DNA of 35,824 nt from Pseudomonadota bacterium. GTDB taxonomy: Bacteria; Pseudomonadota; Gammaproteobacteria; Xanthomonadales; Xanthomonadaceae. Both the position numbers and the translations under genes were made by a program. The stretch covers positions 1 to 35,824 of the forward strand of contig CAUJJS010000100.1 in assembly GCA_963205415.1 (NCBI GenBank), in the 5' to 3' direction. Under the pieces are notes generated by a model. That model saw only the letters and a list, made by a program, of their open reading frames with translations. It ran no database searches and was not told the origin of the DNA. Shown here piece after piece: positions 9,677 to 18,105 of this stretch. The stretch's first letter is position 1. Every line of letters begins with the position of its first letter.

Positions 9677-11149
9677 ATGGCACTCGACCACCTCACGCTC
9701 ACGGCATACCGCGATCGGCATCCTGCATGGCGATTGCTGGCCTCGCCACACGCGCCATTGATCGCCAGCTTCCTGTACCGGGTGTTCGTTGCACCGAACG
9801 TGCGGCTGGCGAGCGAAGCGGATCTGGCCGAAATGCTGGAAGACGAGTTGTTTGCCCTGCGCGAACAGCTCGGTGCCGCGGCATATCCGAAAGCCGCAAC
9901 CGAATACCTGAATGACTGGTGCGCGCCGGACAAGGGCTGGCTGCGCAAGTTCTACAAACCCGGCACCGACCAAGCCCAGTTCGATCTCACCCCCGCCACC
10001 GAAAAGGCCATCGCCTGGCTGGTGTCGCTGACCGAACGGCCTTTCGTCGGTACGGAATCGCGCCTGCTGACCTTGTTCTCGCTGTTGGAGCAAATCAGCA
10101 CCGGAAGCGAGACCGATCCAGCCAAGCGATTGGAAGAACTGCGGCGCAAGCGTGACGAGATCGATGCCGAGATCGGCCGCGTCCTGTCCGGCGACGTGCC
10201 GCTCATGGACGACACCGCCATCAAGGATCGCTTCCTGCAATTCCAACAGGTGGCGCGTGAGCTGCTGAGCGACTTCCGCCAGGTGGAACACAACTTTCGC
10301 CAGCTCGACCGCAGCGTTCGCGAGAAAATCGCGCTATGGGACGGCAGCAAGGGGGCTTTGCTCGACCAAGTCATGGGCGAGCGCGACGCCATCGGGGATT
10401 CCGACCAGGGGCGCAGCTTTCGCGCGTTCTGGGACTTCCTGATGTCCAGCCGTCGCCAAGAAGAACTGTCCGCACGGCTCGACCAAATCCTCGACCTGCC
10501 CGCCGTGGCTGCGCTCAAGCCGGAGCCGCGCACCCGTCGGGTGCACCACGATTGGCTGGAAGCGGGCGAACATACCCAACGCACGGTAGCGCAGTTGTCG
10601 CAACAACTGCGTCGCTTCCTGGATGACCGGGCCTTCCAGGAAAACCGCCGCATCCTCGAACTTTTGCGCGGCATCGAAACCAAGGCGCTGGCCTTGCGCG
10701 ACATGCCGCCGGCCGGCGAGGTGATGCCCCTCGACGAGATGGGCGCGGACCTTGCCCTGCCACAGGAGCGCCCCCTGTTTGCGCTTCATGCCAAGCCACG
10801 TCTGGCTGAACTGGTGCTTGAGGACGGTGACGACGAAATCGACACCGCGCGCCTGTTCGACCAGCATGTCGTGGACAAGGCCCGCCTGAGTCAGGCCCTG
10901 CGGCAGGCATTGCGGCAACAATCGCAGATCAGCTTGCGCACCTTGCTGGAAACTCAGCCGCTGCAACAGGGATTGGCCGAGCTGGTGACCTGGCTGGAAC
11001 TGGCCCACGCAGGTAGCCGCGGGCTGGATGGCCTCAGGGCCACGGTGGACGACGATGTGCAGGAGATCGTCGAATGGACCATGCAGGACAGCAATGGCTC
11101 AACGCTACGGCGGCGGGTGCGCATGCCCCGCATCATTTTTGCGCGTTGA
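9677..11149 (+). CDS. jetA: Wadjet defence subunit JetA (DUF3375, 490 aa)
   Basis: JetA is the kleisin-like subunit (MukF/MksF-like) of the type I Wadjet complex, an SMC machine that extrudes and cuts small circular DNA such as plasmids. Recognition is by the DUF3375 pattern: the N-terminal winged-helix part (ALDHLTLTAYRDRHPAWRLL then LASPHAPLIASFLYRVF), then FDLTPATEKAIAWL, VGTESRLLTLFSLLEQI and a long helical middle (residues about 150-240, KRLEELRRKRDEIDAEI), and a C-terminal part ending RRRVRMPRIIF. The order jetA-jetB-jetC-jetD on one strand confirms it. The start has AAGG nine bases upstream. Length is normal for the family. An alternative reading as a chromosomal MksF is less likely given JetD downstream. 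Confidence 0.93.
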   Translation: MALDHLTLTAYRDRHPAWRLLASPHAPLIASFLYRVFVAPNVRLASEADLAEMLEDELFALREQLGAAAYPKAATEYLNDWCAPDKGWLRKFYKPGTDQAQFDLTPATEKAIAWLVSLTERPFVGTESRLLTLFSLLEQISTGSETDPAKRLEELRRKRDEIDAEIGRVLSGDVPLMDDTAIKDRFLQFQQVARELLSDFRQVEHNFRQLDRSVREKIALWDGSKGALLDQVMGERDAIGDSDQGRSFRAFWDFLMSSRRQEELSARLDQILDLPAVAALKPEPRTRRVHHDWLEAGEHTQRTVAQLSQQLRRFLDDRAFQENRRILELLRGIETKALALRDMPPAGEVMPLDEMGADLALPQERPLFALHAKPRLAELVLEDGDDEIDTARLFDQHVVDKARLSQALRQALRQQSQISLRTLLETQPLQQGLAELVTWLELAHAGSRGLDGLRATVDDDVQEIVEWTMQDSNGSTLRRRVRMPRIIFAR

Positions 11150-11180
11150 ATGCAAACTTCGACGGATAGAGCGATGACCC

Positions 11181-11852
11181 ATGAACGATAGGCACCCGGA
11201 TGATGCAGAACGCAGTACCGAGCTCCGCCCACCCGTTGTAGCGGAACTCTCCCAACTGATGGTGCATTTGCTCAAAGGCGTCTTGTACCGTCAGGATGAC
11301 GAGCGCTTATGGGCCAGCCTGCTGAGTCTGCAAGCACGGGTGCGGGAGCAGGCGGCAGTGTTGTTGCTGGAATTGGTGCTGGATGAGGCCGAAGGTTACG
11401 CCTTCCTCAAAAGCCAGCCGGAGCCGGAGGATGCGAACGCCACACCCCGTCCGCCTCGGCTCATCGCGCGACGTCCGCTGTCCTACCCGGTCAGCCTGAT
11501 GCTGGCCTTGTTGCGCAAGCGCATGGCCGAATTCGACGCCGGCGGCGGCGATACCCGGCTAGTGCTGTCGCGCGAGGAGATCGCCGAGCTGATGCGCGTG
11601 TTCCTGCCGGACGGCAGCAACGAGGCGCGCCTCATCGACCAAGTGGATTCGACCATCACCAAGGTGGTGGATCTGGGCTATCTGCGCAAACTCAAGCCTG
11701 CTGCCGGCGCCACTCAGCAGGCACCGCGCTACGAGGTGCGGCGCATCCTCAAGGCGTTCGTCGATGCACAGTGGCTGGCCGACTTTGATGCGCGCCTGGA
11801 GGGCTATCGCACCGCATTGTCAGGCGTCGATCACGACAAGGAAGCCGGCTGA
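11181..11852 (+). CDS. jetB: Wadjet defence subunit JetB (DUF4194, 223 aa)
   Basis: JetB is the KITE-type winged-helix subunit (MksE/MukE-like) that binds the kleisin JetA and the SMC arms. The DUF4194 features are present: an N-terminal helix region LSQLMVHLLKGVLYRQDDE, the WASLLSLQARVREQ block, RRPLSYPVSLMLALLRKRM, and the VDSTITKVVDLGYLRKL winged-helix segment (about 150-172). The start at 11181 lies 31 bases past jetA; the ribosome binding site is weak (GAGCG). The stop overlaps the jetC start by one base (TGATG), which implies translational coupling. Confidence 0.92.
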   Translation: MNDRHPDDAERSTELRPPVVAELSQLMVHLLKGVLYRQDDERLWASLLSLQARVREQAAVLLLELVLDEAEGYAFLKSQPEPEDANATPRPPRLIARRPLSYPVSLMLALLRKRMAEFDAGGGDTRLVLSREEIAELMRVFLPDGSNEARLIDQVDSTITKVVDLGYLRKLKPAAGATQQAPRYEVRRILKAFVDAQWLADFDARLEGYRTALSGVDHDKEAG

Positions 11853-14800
11853 TGACCGATTTTTCTCCAATGGAGCTCGATTTCGTGGCCGACGACAGCC
11901 GCGTCGGCTTTCGCCTGCAGCGGCTGGAAGTCCTGAACTGGGGCACCTTCGATCGACACGTCTGGCGCTATGAATTGGACGGGCGCAACGGCCTGCTGAC
12001 AGGCGACATCGGTTCGGGCAAATCCACCTTGGTCGATGCCGTCACCACGTTGTTGGTGCCGGCGCAACGCATCGCCTACAACAAGGCCGCGGGTGCCGAG
12101 GCGCGGGAGCGATCACTGCGCTCCTACGTGCTGGGCCACTACAAGAGCGAGCGCAACGAGACCACCGGCAGCGCCCGCCCGGTGGCGCTGCGCGACACGA
12201 CCAGCTACAGCGTGATCCTGGGTGTCTTCCGCAACGAAGGCTACGACCAGGCGGTCACACTGGCGCAAGTCTTCTGGTTTCGCGAACCACAGGGCCAGCC
12301 CGCGCGCTTGTTCGTGACGGCAGAGCGGGAACTCTCCATCACCGAGCACTTCTCCGGATTCGGTAGCGACATCAACGGCCTGCGCAAAAAGTTGCGGGCG
12401 ATGGGCTGTGAACTGAACGACAGCTTCCCGCCCTACGGTGCCTGGTTCCGCCGCCGCTTCGGCATCGAGCACGAGCAGGCACTGGAACTGTTCAATCAAA
12501 CGGTTTCCATGAAATCGGTGGGCAACCTGACCGATTTCGTGCGCAGCCACATGCTTGAACCCTTCGACGTGAAGAGCCGCATCGAGGCATTGCTCGGGCA
12601 TTTCGATGACCTCGACCGCGCCCATCAATCGGTACTCAAGGCCAAGCGCCAGATCGAATTGTTGACTCCACTGGTGGAGGATGGCCATCGCCACCGGCAA
12701 ATAGCCGCCGAGATCCAGAAGCTGCGCGAAGGACGCGATGCCCTGCGCCCGTACTTCGCCGGCTTGAAGGCAGCACTGTTGGAGAGGCGCCTGGCGTTGT
12801 TGCTTCAGGATGCGACGCGCTGGGATGCCCGCATCAAGCAACTGGGAGAGCAACGAGACACCGCCCGAATCGAGCAGGGGAAGCTCGAAAGCGCACTGCG
12901 CGAGAACGGCGGCGACCGGCTGCAACAACTCGCTGCTGCCATCCAGCAACAGGAGGTCGAGAAGCAGCAACGACAGGAGAAAGCGGACGCGTACAGCACG
13001 CTATTGACGCGCATTGGCGAGGAAGCGCCACTCGACGAAGCCGCCTTCATGACACAAAGATCCACCATCGGAGAACACGCCGAAACGCTGCGCGCACGCA
13101 GTGCAGACCACGATACGCAGATCAATGAAGACGGCTATGCGCTGCGGCGAGGTCAGGAAGAACACCAAACTCTCAGCGATGAGATCGACAGCCTTGCGCG
13201 CCGCAAGAGCAATATCGACGCAGCTCAGGTACGCATCCGCGACGCATTGTGCGCCGCCCTGTCCATCGCCGAGCAAGACCTGCCCTTTGCCGGTGAACTG
13301 ATCCAGGTGCGCGAGGACGAACGCGACTGGGAGGGCGCGGCCGAACGCCTGCTGCATGGCTTCGGCCTGTCCCTGCTGGTGCCGGATGTGCACTACAAGG
13401 ACGTGGCCGATTGGGTGGAACGCCAGCACCTGGGCGCGCGTCTGGTGTACTTCCACGTGCGCGCACGCACGTCCGCTCAGGCCGCCAGCCTGCACCCCCA
13501 ATCACTGGTGCGCAAGCTGCTCATCAAGCCCGACACGCCGCACTACGACTGGCTGGAACGTGAGCTGCAACACCGCTTCGATCTGGCATGCTGCGACAAC
13601 ACCGAGCAGTTCCGCCGCGAGACCCGAGGCATCACCCGCGCCGGACAGATCAAGGACCCGAGCGGACGCCACGAAAAGGACGACCGTCGCCGCATCGACG
13701 ATCGCAGTCGCTACGTGCTGGGTTGGAGCAACGCCGACAAATTGCGCACCTTGCGTGACGAGCGCGAGAGCCTGGAACAGCGACTGGGCGAGCTGGGTTT
13801 GCGCATTGCCAACACCCAGCGATTGCGCGGGCAATGCCAGACGCAACTGGAGGCCTTGGCCAAGCTCGAAGTCTTCACCCGCTACAGCGAGATCGACTGG
13901 CAGGCACCGGCACGCGAGATTGCGCGGCTGATCGATGAACGCGATCGCCTCAAGGCGGCCTCCGACACCTTGCTGGAACTGGAACGCCAATTGACGCAGG
14001 TCCTTGAGCGCCTGAAGGCGATCGAAAGTGATCTTGGTGAGGCACAAGGCAAACGCGGAGAAATCCGCAGCAAGCACGAAACGGCCCAGGCACAGCATGC
14101 GCAGTCACTCGAAATCCAATCGCAAGCCGCACTTGACGATAGATTGCTGCAATCGCTTGAGGGCTGGCGCGCCGAAATTCTGGGCGAGCACCCGCTCACG
14201 GTGGAATCTTGCGACAACCGCGAACAGGACGTGCGCAACGGCTTGCAGGCCCGCATCGACGCCGAAGACAAGCGCCTCTCGCGCCTGACCGAACGCATCA
14301 TCAACGCCATGCGCGGTTTCAAGGAAGCCTTCAAGGCCGAGACCGCCGAGATCGACATCAGCCTGGCTGCGCTGCCCGAGTTCGAACGCTTGATGACCGA
14401 TTTGCAGCGCGACGACCTGCCACGCTTCGAAGCGCGTTTCAAAGAGTTGCTCAACGTCAACACCATCAACGAGATCGCCAACTTCAACGCCCAGCTCGCG
14501 CGCGAGCGGGAAACGATCAAGGAACGGGTCGATGTCATCAACCGCTCCTTGCAGGTGATCGACTACAACCCCGGACGCTACATCCGCTTGCTGGCGCAGC
14601 CCAGTCCCGATGCGGAGATCCGCGACTTCCTGCAGGATCTGCGTGCCTGCACCGAAGGCGCGCTGAGCGGCTCGGAAGACGAACAGTATTCCGAGACCAA
14701 GTTTCTGCAGGTCAAGGCCATCATCGACCGCTTCCGGGGACGCGAAGGACTGGCCGAGATCGACCGGCGCTGGATGCAGAAGGTGACCGACGTGCGCAAC

Positions 14801-15226
14801 GGCTTCCTGTTTTCCGCCAGCGAGCGCTGGCGCGAAGACGATGCCGAACACGAGCACTACTCCGACTCCGGCGGCAAATCCGGCGGGCAGAAAGAGAAAC
14901 TGGCCTATACCGTGCTGGCCGCCAGCCTGGCCTACCAGTTCGGCCTGGAATGGGGAGCGGTGCGCTCGCGCTCGTTCCGTTTTGTCGTGATCGACGAAGC
15001 CTTCGGGCGCGGCTCGGATGAATCGGCCCAGTATGGGCTGGAACTGTTCCGCCAGCTCAACCTGCAACTGCTGATCATTACCCCGCTGCAGAAGATCCAC
15101 ATCATCGAGCCCTACGTGTCCAGCGTCGGCTTCGTCCACAACGAGGCCGGCCGCGAGTCGCGGCTGCGAAGCCTGAGCATTGAGGAATACCGGGCACAGA
15201 AGGCGGAGGCAGGTGGCCGGGTATAA
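11852..15226 (+). CDS. jetC: Wadjet SMC-like ATPase JetC (1124 aa)
   Basis: JetC is the SMC/MukB-like motor ATPase of the complex. Walker A is GDIGSGKST at residues 51-59. Long coiled-coil arms surround a hinge, about residues 270-480 and 640-960, rich in Gln, Glu and Arg (QQQEVEKQQRQEK, ERDRLKAASDTLLELERQL). The ABC signature SGGKSGGQKEKLAYT starts near 1006 and Walker B FVVIDEAFGRG has catalytic Glu about 1049. The C-terminus ends VGFVHNEAGRESRLRSLSIE plus EYRAQKAEAGGRV. The gene looks intact. Unlike the expected arrangement it is not followed directly by jetD: 1.65 kb intervenes, and the last 80 bases of shared jetC sequence recur just before jetD. Confidence 0.95.
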   Translation: MTDFSPMELDFVADDSRVGFRLQRLEVLNWGTFDRHVWRYELDGRNGLLTGDIGSGKSTLVDAVTTLLVPAQRIAYNKAAGAEARERSLRSYVLGHYKSERNETTGSARPVALRDTTSYSVILGVFRNEGYDQAVTLAQVFWFREPQGQPARLFVTAERELSITEHFSGFGSDINGLRKKLRAMGCELNDSFPPYGAWFRRRFGIEHEQALELFNQTVSMKSVGNLTDFVRSHMLEPFDVKSRIEALLGHFDDLDRAHQSVLKAKRQIELLTPLVEDGHRHRQIAAEIQKLREGRDALRPYFAGLKAALLERRLALLLQDATRWDARIKQLGEQRDTARIEQGKLESALRENGGDRLQQLAAAIQQQEVEKQQRQEKADAYSTLLTRIGEEAPLDEAAFMTQRSTIGEHAETLRARSADHDTQINEDGYALRRGQEEHQTLSDEIDSLARRKSNIDAAQVRIRDALCAALSIAEQDLPFAGELIQVREDERDWEGAAERLLHGFGLSLLVPDVHYKDVADWVERQHLGARLVYFHVRARTSAQAASLHPQSLVRKLLIKPDTPHYDWLERELQHRFDLACCDNTEQFRRETRGITRAGQIKDPSGRHEKDDRRRIDDRSRYVLGWSNADKLRTLRDERESLEQRLGELGLRIANTQRLRGQCQTQLEALAKLEVFTRYSEIDWQAPAREIARLIDERDRLKAASDTLLELERQLTQVLERLKAIESDLGEAQGKRGEIRSKHETAQAQHAQSLEIQSQAALDDRLLQSLEGWRAEILGEHPLTVESCDNREQDVRNGLQARIDAEDKRLSRLTERIINAMRGFKEAFKAETAEIDISLAALPEFERLMTDLQRDDLPRFEARFKELLNVNTINEIANFNAQLARERETIKERVDVINRSLQVIDYNPGRYIRLLAQPSPDAEIRDFLQDLRACTEGALSGSEDEQYSETKFLQVKAIIDRFRGREGLAEIDRRWMQKVTDVRNGFLFSASERWREDDAEHEHYSDSGGKSGGQKEKLAYTVLAASLAYQFGLEWGAVRSRSFRFVVIDEAFGRGSDESAQYGLELFRQLNLQLLIITPLQKIHIIEPYVSSVGFVHNEAGRESRLRSLSIEEYRAQKAEAGGRV
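15125..15204 (+). repeat. 80-bp direct repeat, first copy (3' end of intact jetC)
   Basis: This segment encodes VGFVHNEAGRESRLRSLS and the residues to QKA of JetC. It matches 16778-16857 at 77 of 80 bases, in the same orientation. The two copies bound a 1653-base unit carrying vapBC and the broken nuclease gene. Confidence 0.92.
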
Positions 15227-15239
15227 GTTTCAGCAGGTG

Positions 15240-15270
15240 TTGCATTGTATGCAGCCACAAGTAATACAAT
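15240..15270 (+). promoter_or_regulatory. Candidate promoter and operator of the inserted vapBC
   Basis: ATTGTAT (15244-15250) and ATACAAT (15264-15270) are exact 7-base inverted arms around a 13-base spacer. They overlap a possible -35 TTGCAT (15240-15245) and -10 TACAAT (15265-15270), spaced 19, slightly long. The region is AT-rich compared with its surroundings. It suggests the pair has its own promoter, repressed by its own antitoxin, within the Wadjet operon. Confidence 0.5.
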
Positions 15271-15301
15271 AATCTTCCAAGCATTACTTCAGGAATCAGC
15301 A

Positions 15302-15556
15302 ATGGCCACCACCATGACGGTCAAGGGGCAGGTCACCATTCCCAAGAAGGTACGCGATGCCTTGAGCCTCACGCCCGGCGACGGCGTGGAATTTGGTGTC
15401 AACAGCGATGGCCAGGTAGTGGTACACAAGGCCGGCACCCGCGCCACCGGCAAAGCCCATGGCGCCAAGCGCGACCGCTTCGACGCCGCACGCGGCAAGG
15501 CTGAGGTGAAATGGCGCACCGATGAACTCATGGCCCTGCTGCGTAGCGCAGACTGA
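15302..15556 (+). CDS. vapB: AbrB-type antitoxin (VapB, 84 aa)
   Basis: Antitoxin of the pair lying between jetC and jetD. The N-terminus is a SpoVT/AbrB domain ([20 protein letters not shown], residues 5-24, then [10 protein letters not shown]). The C-terminal half is basic ([20 protein letters not shown]) and likely binds the toxin. ATG at 15302 has AGGA eight bases upstream. It is a different lineage from the antitoxin at 5160 despite sharing the fold. Confidence 0.88.
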   Translation: MATTMTVKGQVTIPKKVRDALSLTPGDGVEFGVNSDGQVVVHKAGTRATGKAHGAKRDRFDAARGKAEVKWRTDELMALLRSAD

Positions 15557-15565
15557 GCCTCGCCC

Positions 15566-15973
15566 GTGATTCTTGTGGACACCAATGTTCTGTTGGATGT
15601 GTTGGAAGACGATCCAGCTTGGGCCGAATGGTCGCTGCGCCAGCTGCGCGCGCAGTCGCAGGCGCACGATCTGGTCATCAATTCGGTGATCTACGCCGAA
15701 CTATCGCTGGCCTTTGACTCGGTGCAGGCACTGGATGCTGCCATCGAGATCATGAACTTGCGCGTCCACGAACTTCCCCGCCCCGCGCTGTTCCTCGCCG
15801 GCCGCGCCTTCCTACGCTACCGGCGTGAAGGCGGCAACAAATCCAACGTCCTGCCCGATTTCTTCATCGGCGCCCACGCCGCCGTGCAAGGCTGGCTCGT
15901 TCTCACCCGCGACGCGCGGCGCTACCGCAGCTATTTCCCAACCGTTTCCTTGATCACCCCGACGGCGGTCTGA
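15566..15973 (+). CDS. vapC: PIN-domain ribonuclease toxin (VapC, 135 aa)
   Basis: Probable RNase toxin. PIN acidic residues: Asp5 (MILVDTNVLLD), Glu45 (IYAELSL), Asp98 (PDFFIGAHA) and Asp116 (LTRDARRY). The start is GTG at 15566, nine bases past the antitoxin stop; MILVDTN is the canonical PIN opening, so this start is firm. It may stabilise the split Wadjet operon by addiction, which is inference from position only. Confidence 0.9.
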   Translation: MILVDTNVLLDVLEDDPAWAEWSLRQLRAQSQAHDLVINSVIYAELSLAFDSVQALDAAIEIMNLRVHELPRPALFLAGRAFLRYRREGGNKSNVLPDFFIGAHAAVQGWLVLTRDARRYRSYFPTVSLITPTAV

Positions 15974-15993
15974 TCAAAAACCTGGAAAACACC

Positions 15994-16670
15994 ATGGACC
16001 GACCCGATCTCATTCAACGCGCCATCGCCGATGGCCATCTCCAGATCATCACCAGCGGAAATACCGAAAAGATCCGGTACATGGCGGTCAACCATGCAGA
16101 AAAGTGGTCCGACCCCGAGGAAAAAGTACGCGCCGCGTACTACGCCGAGCTGATCTATCTGTACGACTACAAGCCCGAGTGCATCGGCGTGGAAATCATC
16201 GTGCCCGACCGCACGCCACACGACCGCGCCGATATCGTGATCTTTCGCGATGCCGCACGCACCCAACCGTTTGCCGTCATCGAGTGCAAGCGCGATGCGG
16301 TCACCGATACCGAATTCAAGCAGGCCATCGAACAGGCCTTCGGCAATGGCCACGCGCACAAGCTCCGAGCCGAGTACATCGGCGTCGTCGCCGGCCAGAC
16401 CCGTGCCTTCTACGACGGTTCCGACCGATATGGCGTGCTGGAGCGCGAGGCCAACATCATTGCCGACCTGCCCGCGCAGTACGGCAAGCCGGTCGAATTC
16501 AAGTATTACTACCCTGAAGACGCGGGACGAGAAGACCCCGCGCAAGAAAGGACGCCAAGATCGGCTTCAACCTGCGCCACTGGCAACAGATTCGCTTTGC
16601 CGATCACCTGCAGCTCAAGAATGATCTGATTGCGGCTCTGGAATGGCATTTCAGCCTGAACCCCGCTTGA
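15994..16670 (+). pseudogene. Broken HsdR-N-like restriction nuclease gene
   Basis: From ATG 15994 the first 172 residues resemble the N-terminal domain of type I restriction R-type proteins (HSDR_N_2): VNHAEKWSDPEEKVRAAYYA, then IVPDRTPHDRADIVIF and PFAVIECKRD. The PD-(D/E)xK pattern is Asp80, Glu97, Lys99. After YYYPED the frame turns into Arg/Pro/Ser-rich sequence and stops at 16629. A more protein-like tail (KIGFNLRHWQQIRFADHLQ, then LKNDLIAALEWHFSLNP) is in another frame, 16557-16670, ending TGA. This suggests a frameshift near 16510-16557 or a large internal deletion of the helicase or methylase part. A translated stand-alone nuclease domain remains possible. Confidence 0.6.
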
Positions 16671-16708
16671 GGTAGTCGGCAATGCGCGCAACCGCTTTTT
16701 GTTTTTCA

Positions 16709-16882
16709 CCAGCTCAATTTGTAGCTGCTGATCCTCATCCGGCTGCAAAGTCCCACATCGAAATCCGTGTCGCATGCGTCGGCTTCGTGCACAACGAAGC
16801 CGGCCGCGAGTCGCGGCTGCGCAGCCTGAGCATTGAGGAATACCGGGCACAGAAGGCTAGCGCCACGGGAGGCGTTGCATGA
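16709..16882 (+). pseudogene. Remnant of a second jetC 3' end abutting jetD
   Basis: Bases 16709-16777 align with jetC 15052-15124 (CCAGCTCAA...CTGCTGATC...CCGCTGCA-like) but with many substitutions, an in-frame TAG and a net loss of four bases. Bases 16778-16857 then match jetC at 77 of 80 positions and stay in frame as VGFVHNEAGRESRLRSLS and onward to AQKASATGGVA. The remnant's TGA overlaps the jetD start as ATGA, the coupling expected of an ancestral jetC-jetD junction. A 66-residue frame (16682-16882) spans it but is unlikely to be a real gene. Confidence 0.85.
16778..16857 (+). repeat. 80-bp direct repeat, second copy
   Basis: Partner of 15125-15204, with three mismatches in 80 bases. 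It lies inside the jetC remnant directly upstream of jetD. Confidence 0.92.
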
Positions 16883-18084
16883 CATGGAGCCAGCCCGCCG
16901 ACCTTCGCGCGCAGGTCGAGCGACTGTGGCAGCGCGGCGCGTTGCTGCGTGCCGTGGTCGGCGGCGGCACGCTGAACTGGCCGTTGCGGCTGACGTTGAA
17001 GTCGCCGTCCGCCACCGATCTCAGCAACCGTTTCGATGCCGTGCGCGGTTGGGTACGCGACATCAGCACCATGCCACGCGTGCGCATTGAATGGCGCGAG
17101 TGGACGCACCGGGTGCAGGGACGGCAACGCCTGCCGAACACGCTCTGGATCGACACACTGGAAGACGCGCTGGCGATGATCGGCAAGACCGGAGATGCCC
17201 GCCGCTTTCAATCGCTCTGGCAGCAAACGGCCGAAGCGCAAGCCGCGCTGCTGCCGTGGCTGCACAGTTCACCATTGCAGAGCCTGGCACTGGCCGAACA
17301 CTGGCCGCGCCTGCTGGCCGTGGTGGCTTGGGTGCAGGCCCATCCGCGCCCAGGCGTCTATCTTCGGCAGGTCGACGCGCCGGGCGTGGACAGCAAGTTC
17401 ATCGAAGCCCATCGTGGCACGCTGGCTCAGTGGCTGGACCTGGCTTTGCCGACTGAAGCCATCGACCACGCCGCGACCGGGATGGCGGGCTTTGCCCGTC
17501 GCTACGGTTTTCGCGACAAGCCCGTTCGCATCCGCCTACGCTTGCTCGATCCGCAACTGCCCCAACTTCCCGGCTGCACCGGACTGACCGACATCACCCT
17601 GGATGAGGACAGCTTCGCCACGCTTGCCCTGCCCGCGCAGCGTGTATTCATCACCGAAAACGAGGTGAACTTTCTGGCGCTCCCACCGATCTCCGGCGCC
17701 ATCGTCGTATTCGGTGCGGGCTATGGCTGGGGAGCGCTCGCACGAGCCGACTGGCTGCATCACGCCTCGCTGCACTACTGGGGAGATATCGATACCCATG
17801 GCTTTGCCATTCTGGACAGCCTGCGCAAGTATTTCCCGCTCGCCGCGTCGTTCCTCATGGACCGCGCTACCTTGATGGCCCACGCACCTCAATGGGGTGA
17901 GGAGCCACTCGACAAACGTCATACCTTGCCTTTGTCCCGATTGGTCGATGAGGAAGCTGCTCTCTACGACGACTTGCGCGCTGATCGAATCCGACCACAA
18001 CTGCGGCTGGAACAGGAACGCGTCGGTTATCGCTGGCTGTGCGCCGCATTGGCCACAACAATCCACGACGGGTCTCGACCGTAG
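16879..18084 (+). CDS. jetD: Wadjet nuclease subunit JetD (DUF3322-DUF2220, 401 aa)
   Basis: JetD is the Toprim nuclease of type I Wadjet that cleaves DNA after loop extrusion. The N-terminal DUF3322 part (about 1-190) opens WSQPADLRAQVERLWQRG and contains VRIEWREWTHRVQGRQRLPN. The C-terminal DUF2220/Toprim part has VFITENEVNFLALP (Glu260 or Glu262) and YWGDIDTHGFAIL (Asp303, Asp305), the acidic set for Mg-dependent cleavage, so the enzyme looks active. The start has GGGAGG about six bases upstream. The ATG overlaps the stop of the jetC remnant. With the insert between jetC and jetD, its expression may depend on the inserted genes' transcript or on read-through from jetABC. Confidence 0.95.
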   Translation: MTWSQPADLRAQVERLWQRGALLRAVVGGGTLNWPLRLTLKSPSATDLSNRFDAVRGWVRDISTMPRVRIEWREWTHRVQGRQRLPNTLWIDTLEDALAMIGKTGDARRFQSLWQQTAEAQAALLPWLHSSPLQSLALAEHWPRLLAVVAWVQAHPRPGVYLRQVDAPGVDSKFIEAHRGTLAQWLDLALPTEAIDHAATGMAGFARRYGFRDKPVRIRLRLLDPQLPQLPGCTGLTDITLDEDSFATLALPAQRVFITENEVNFLALPPISGAIVVFGAGYGWGALARADWLHHASLHYWGDIDTHGFAILDSLRKYFPLAASFLMDRATLMAHAPQWGEEPLDKRHTLPLSRLVDEEAALYDDLRADRIRPQLRLEQERVGYRWLCAALATTIHDGSRP

Positions 18085-18105
18085 CGGTTTTTCCTGCCGA
18101 TGTCG

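Noticed and set aside
16682..16882. A 66-codon ORF ending just at jetD as a separate gene
   Set aside because: Its second half is the copied JetC tail and its first half is out-of-frame decayed jetC-like sequence, so a remnant explains it better.
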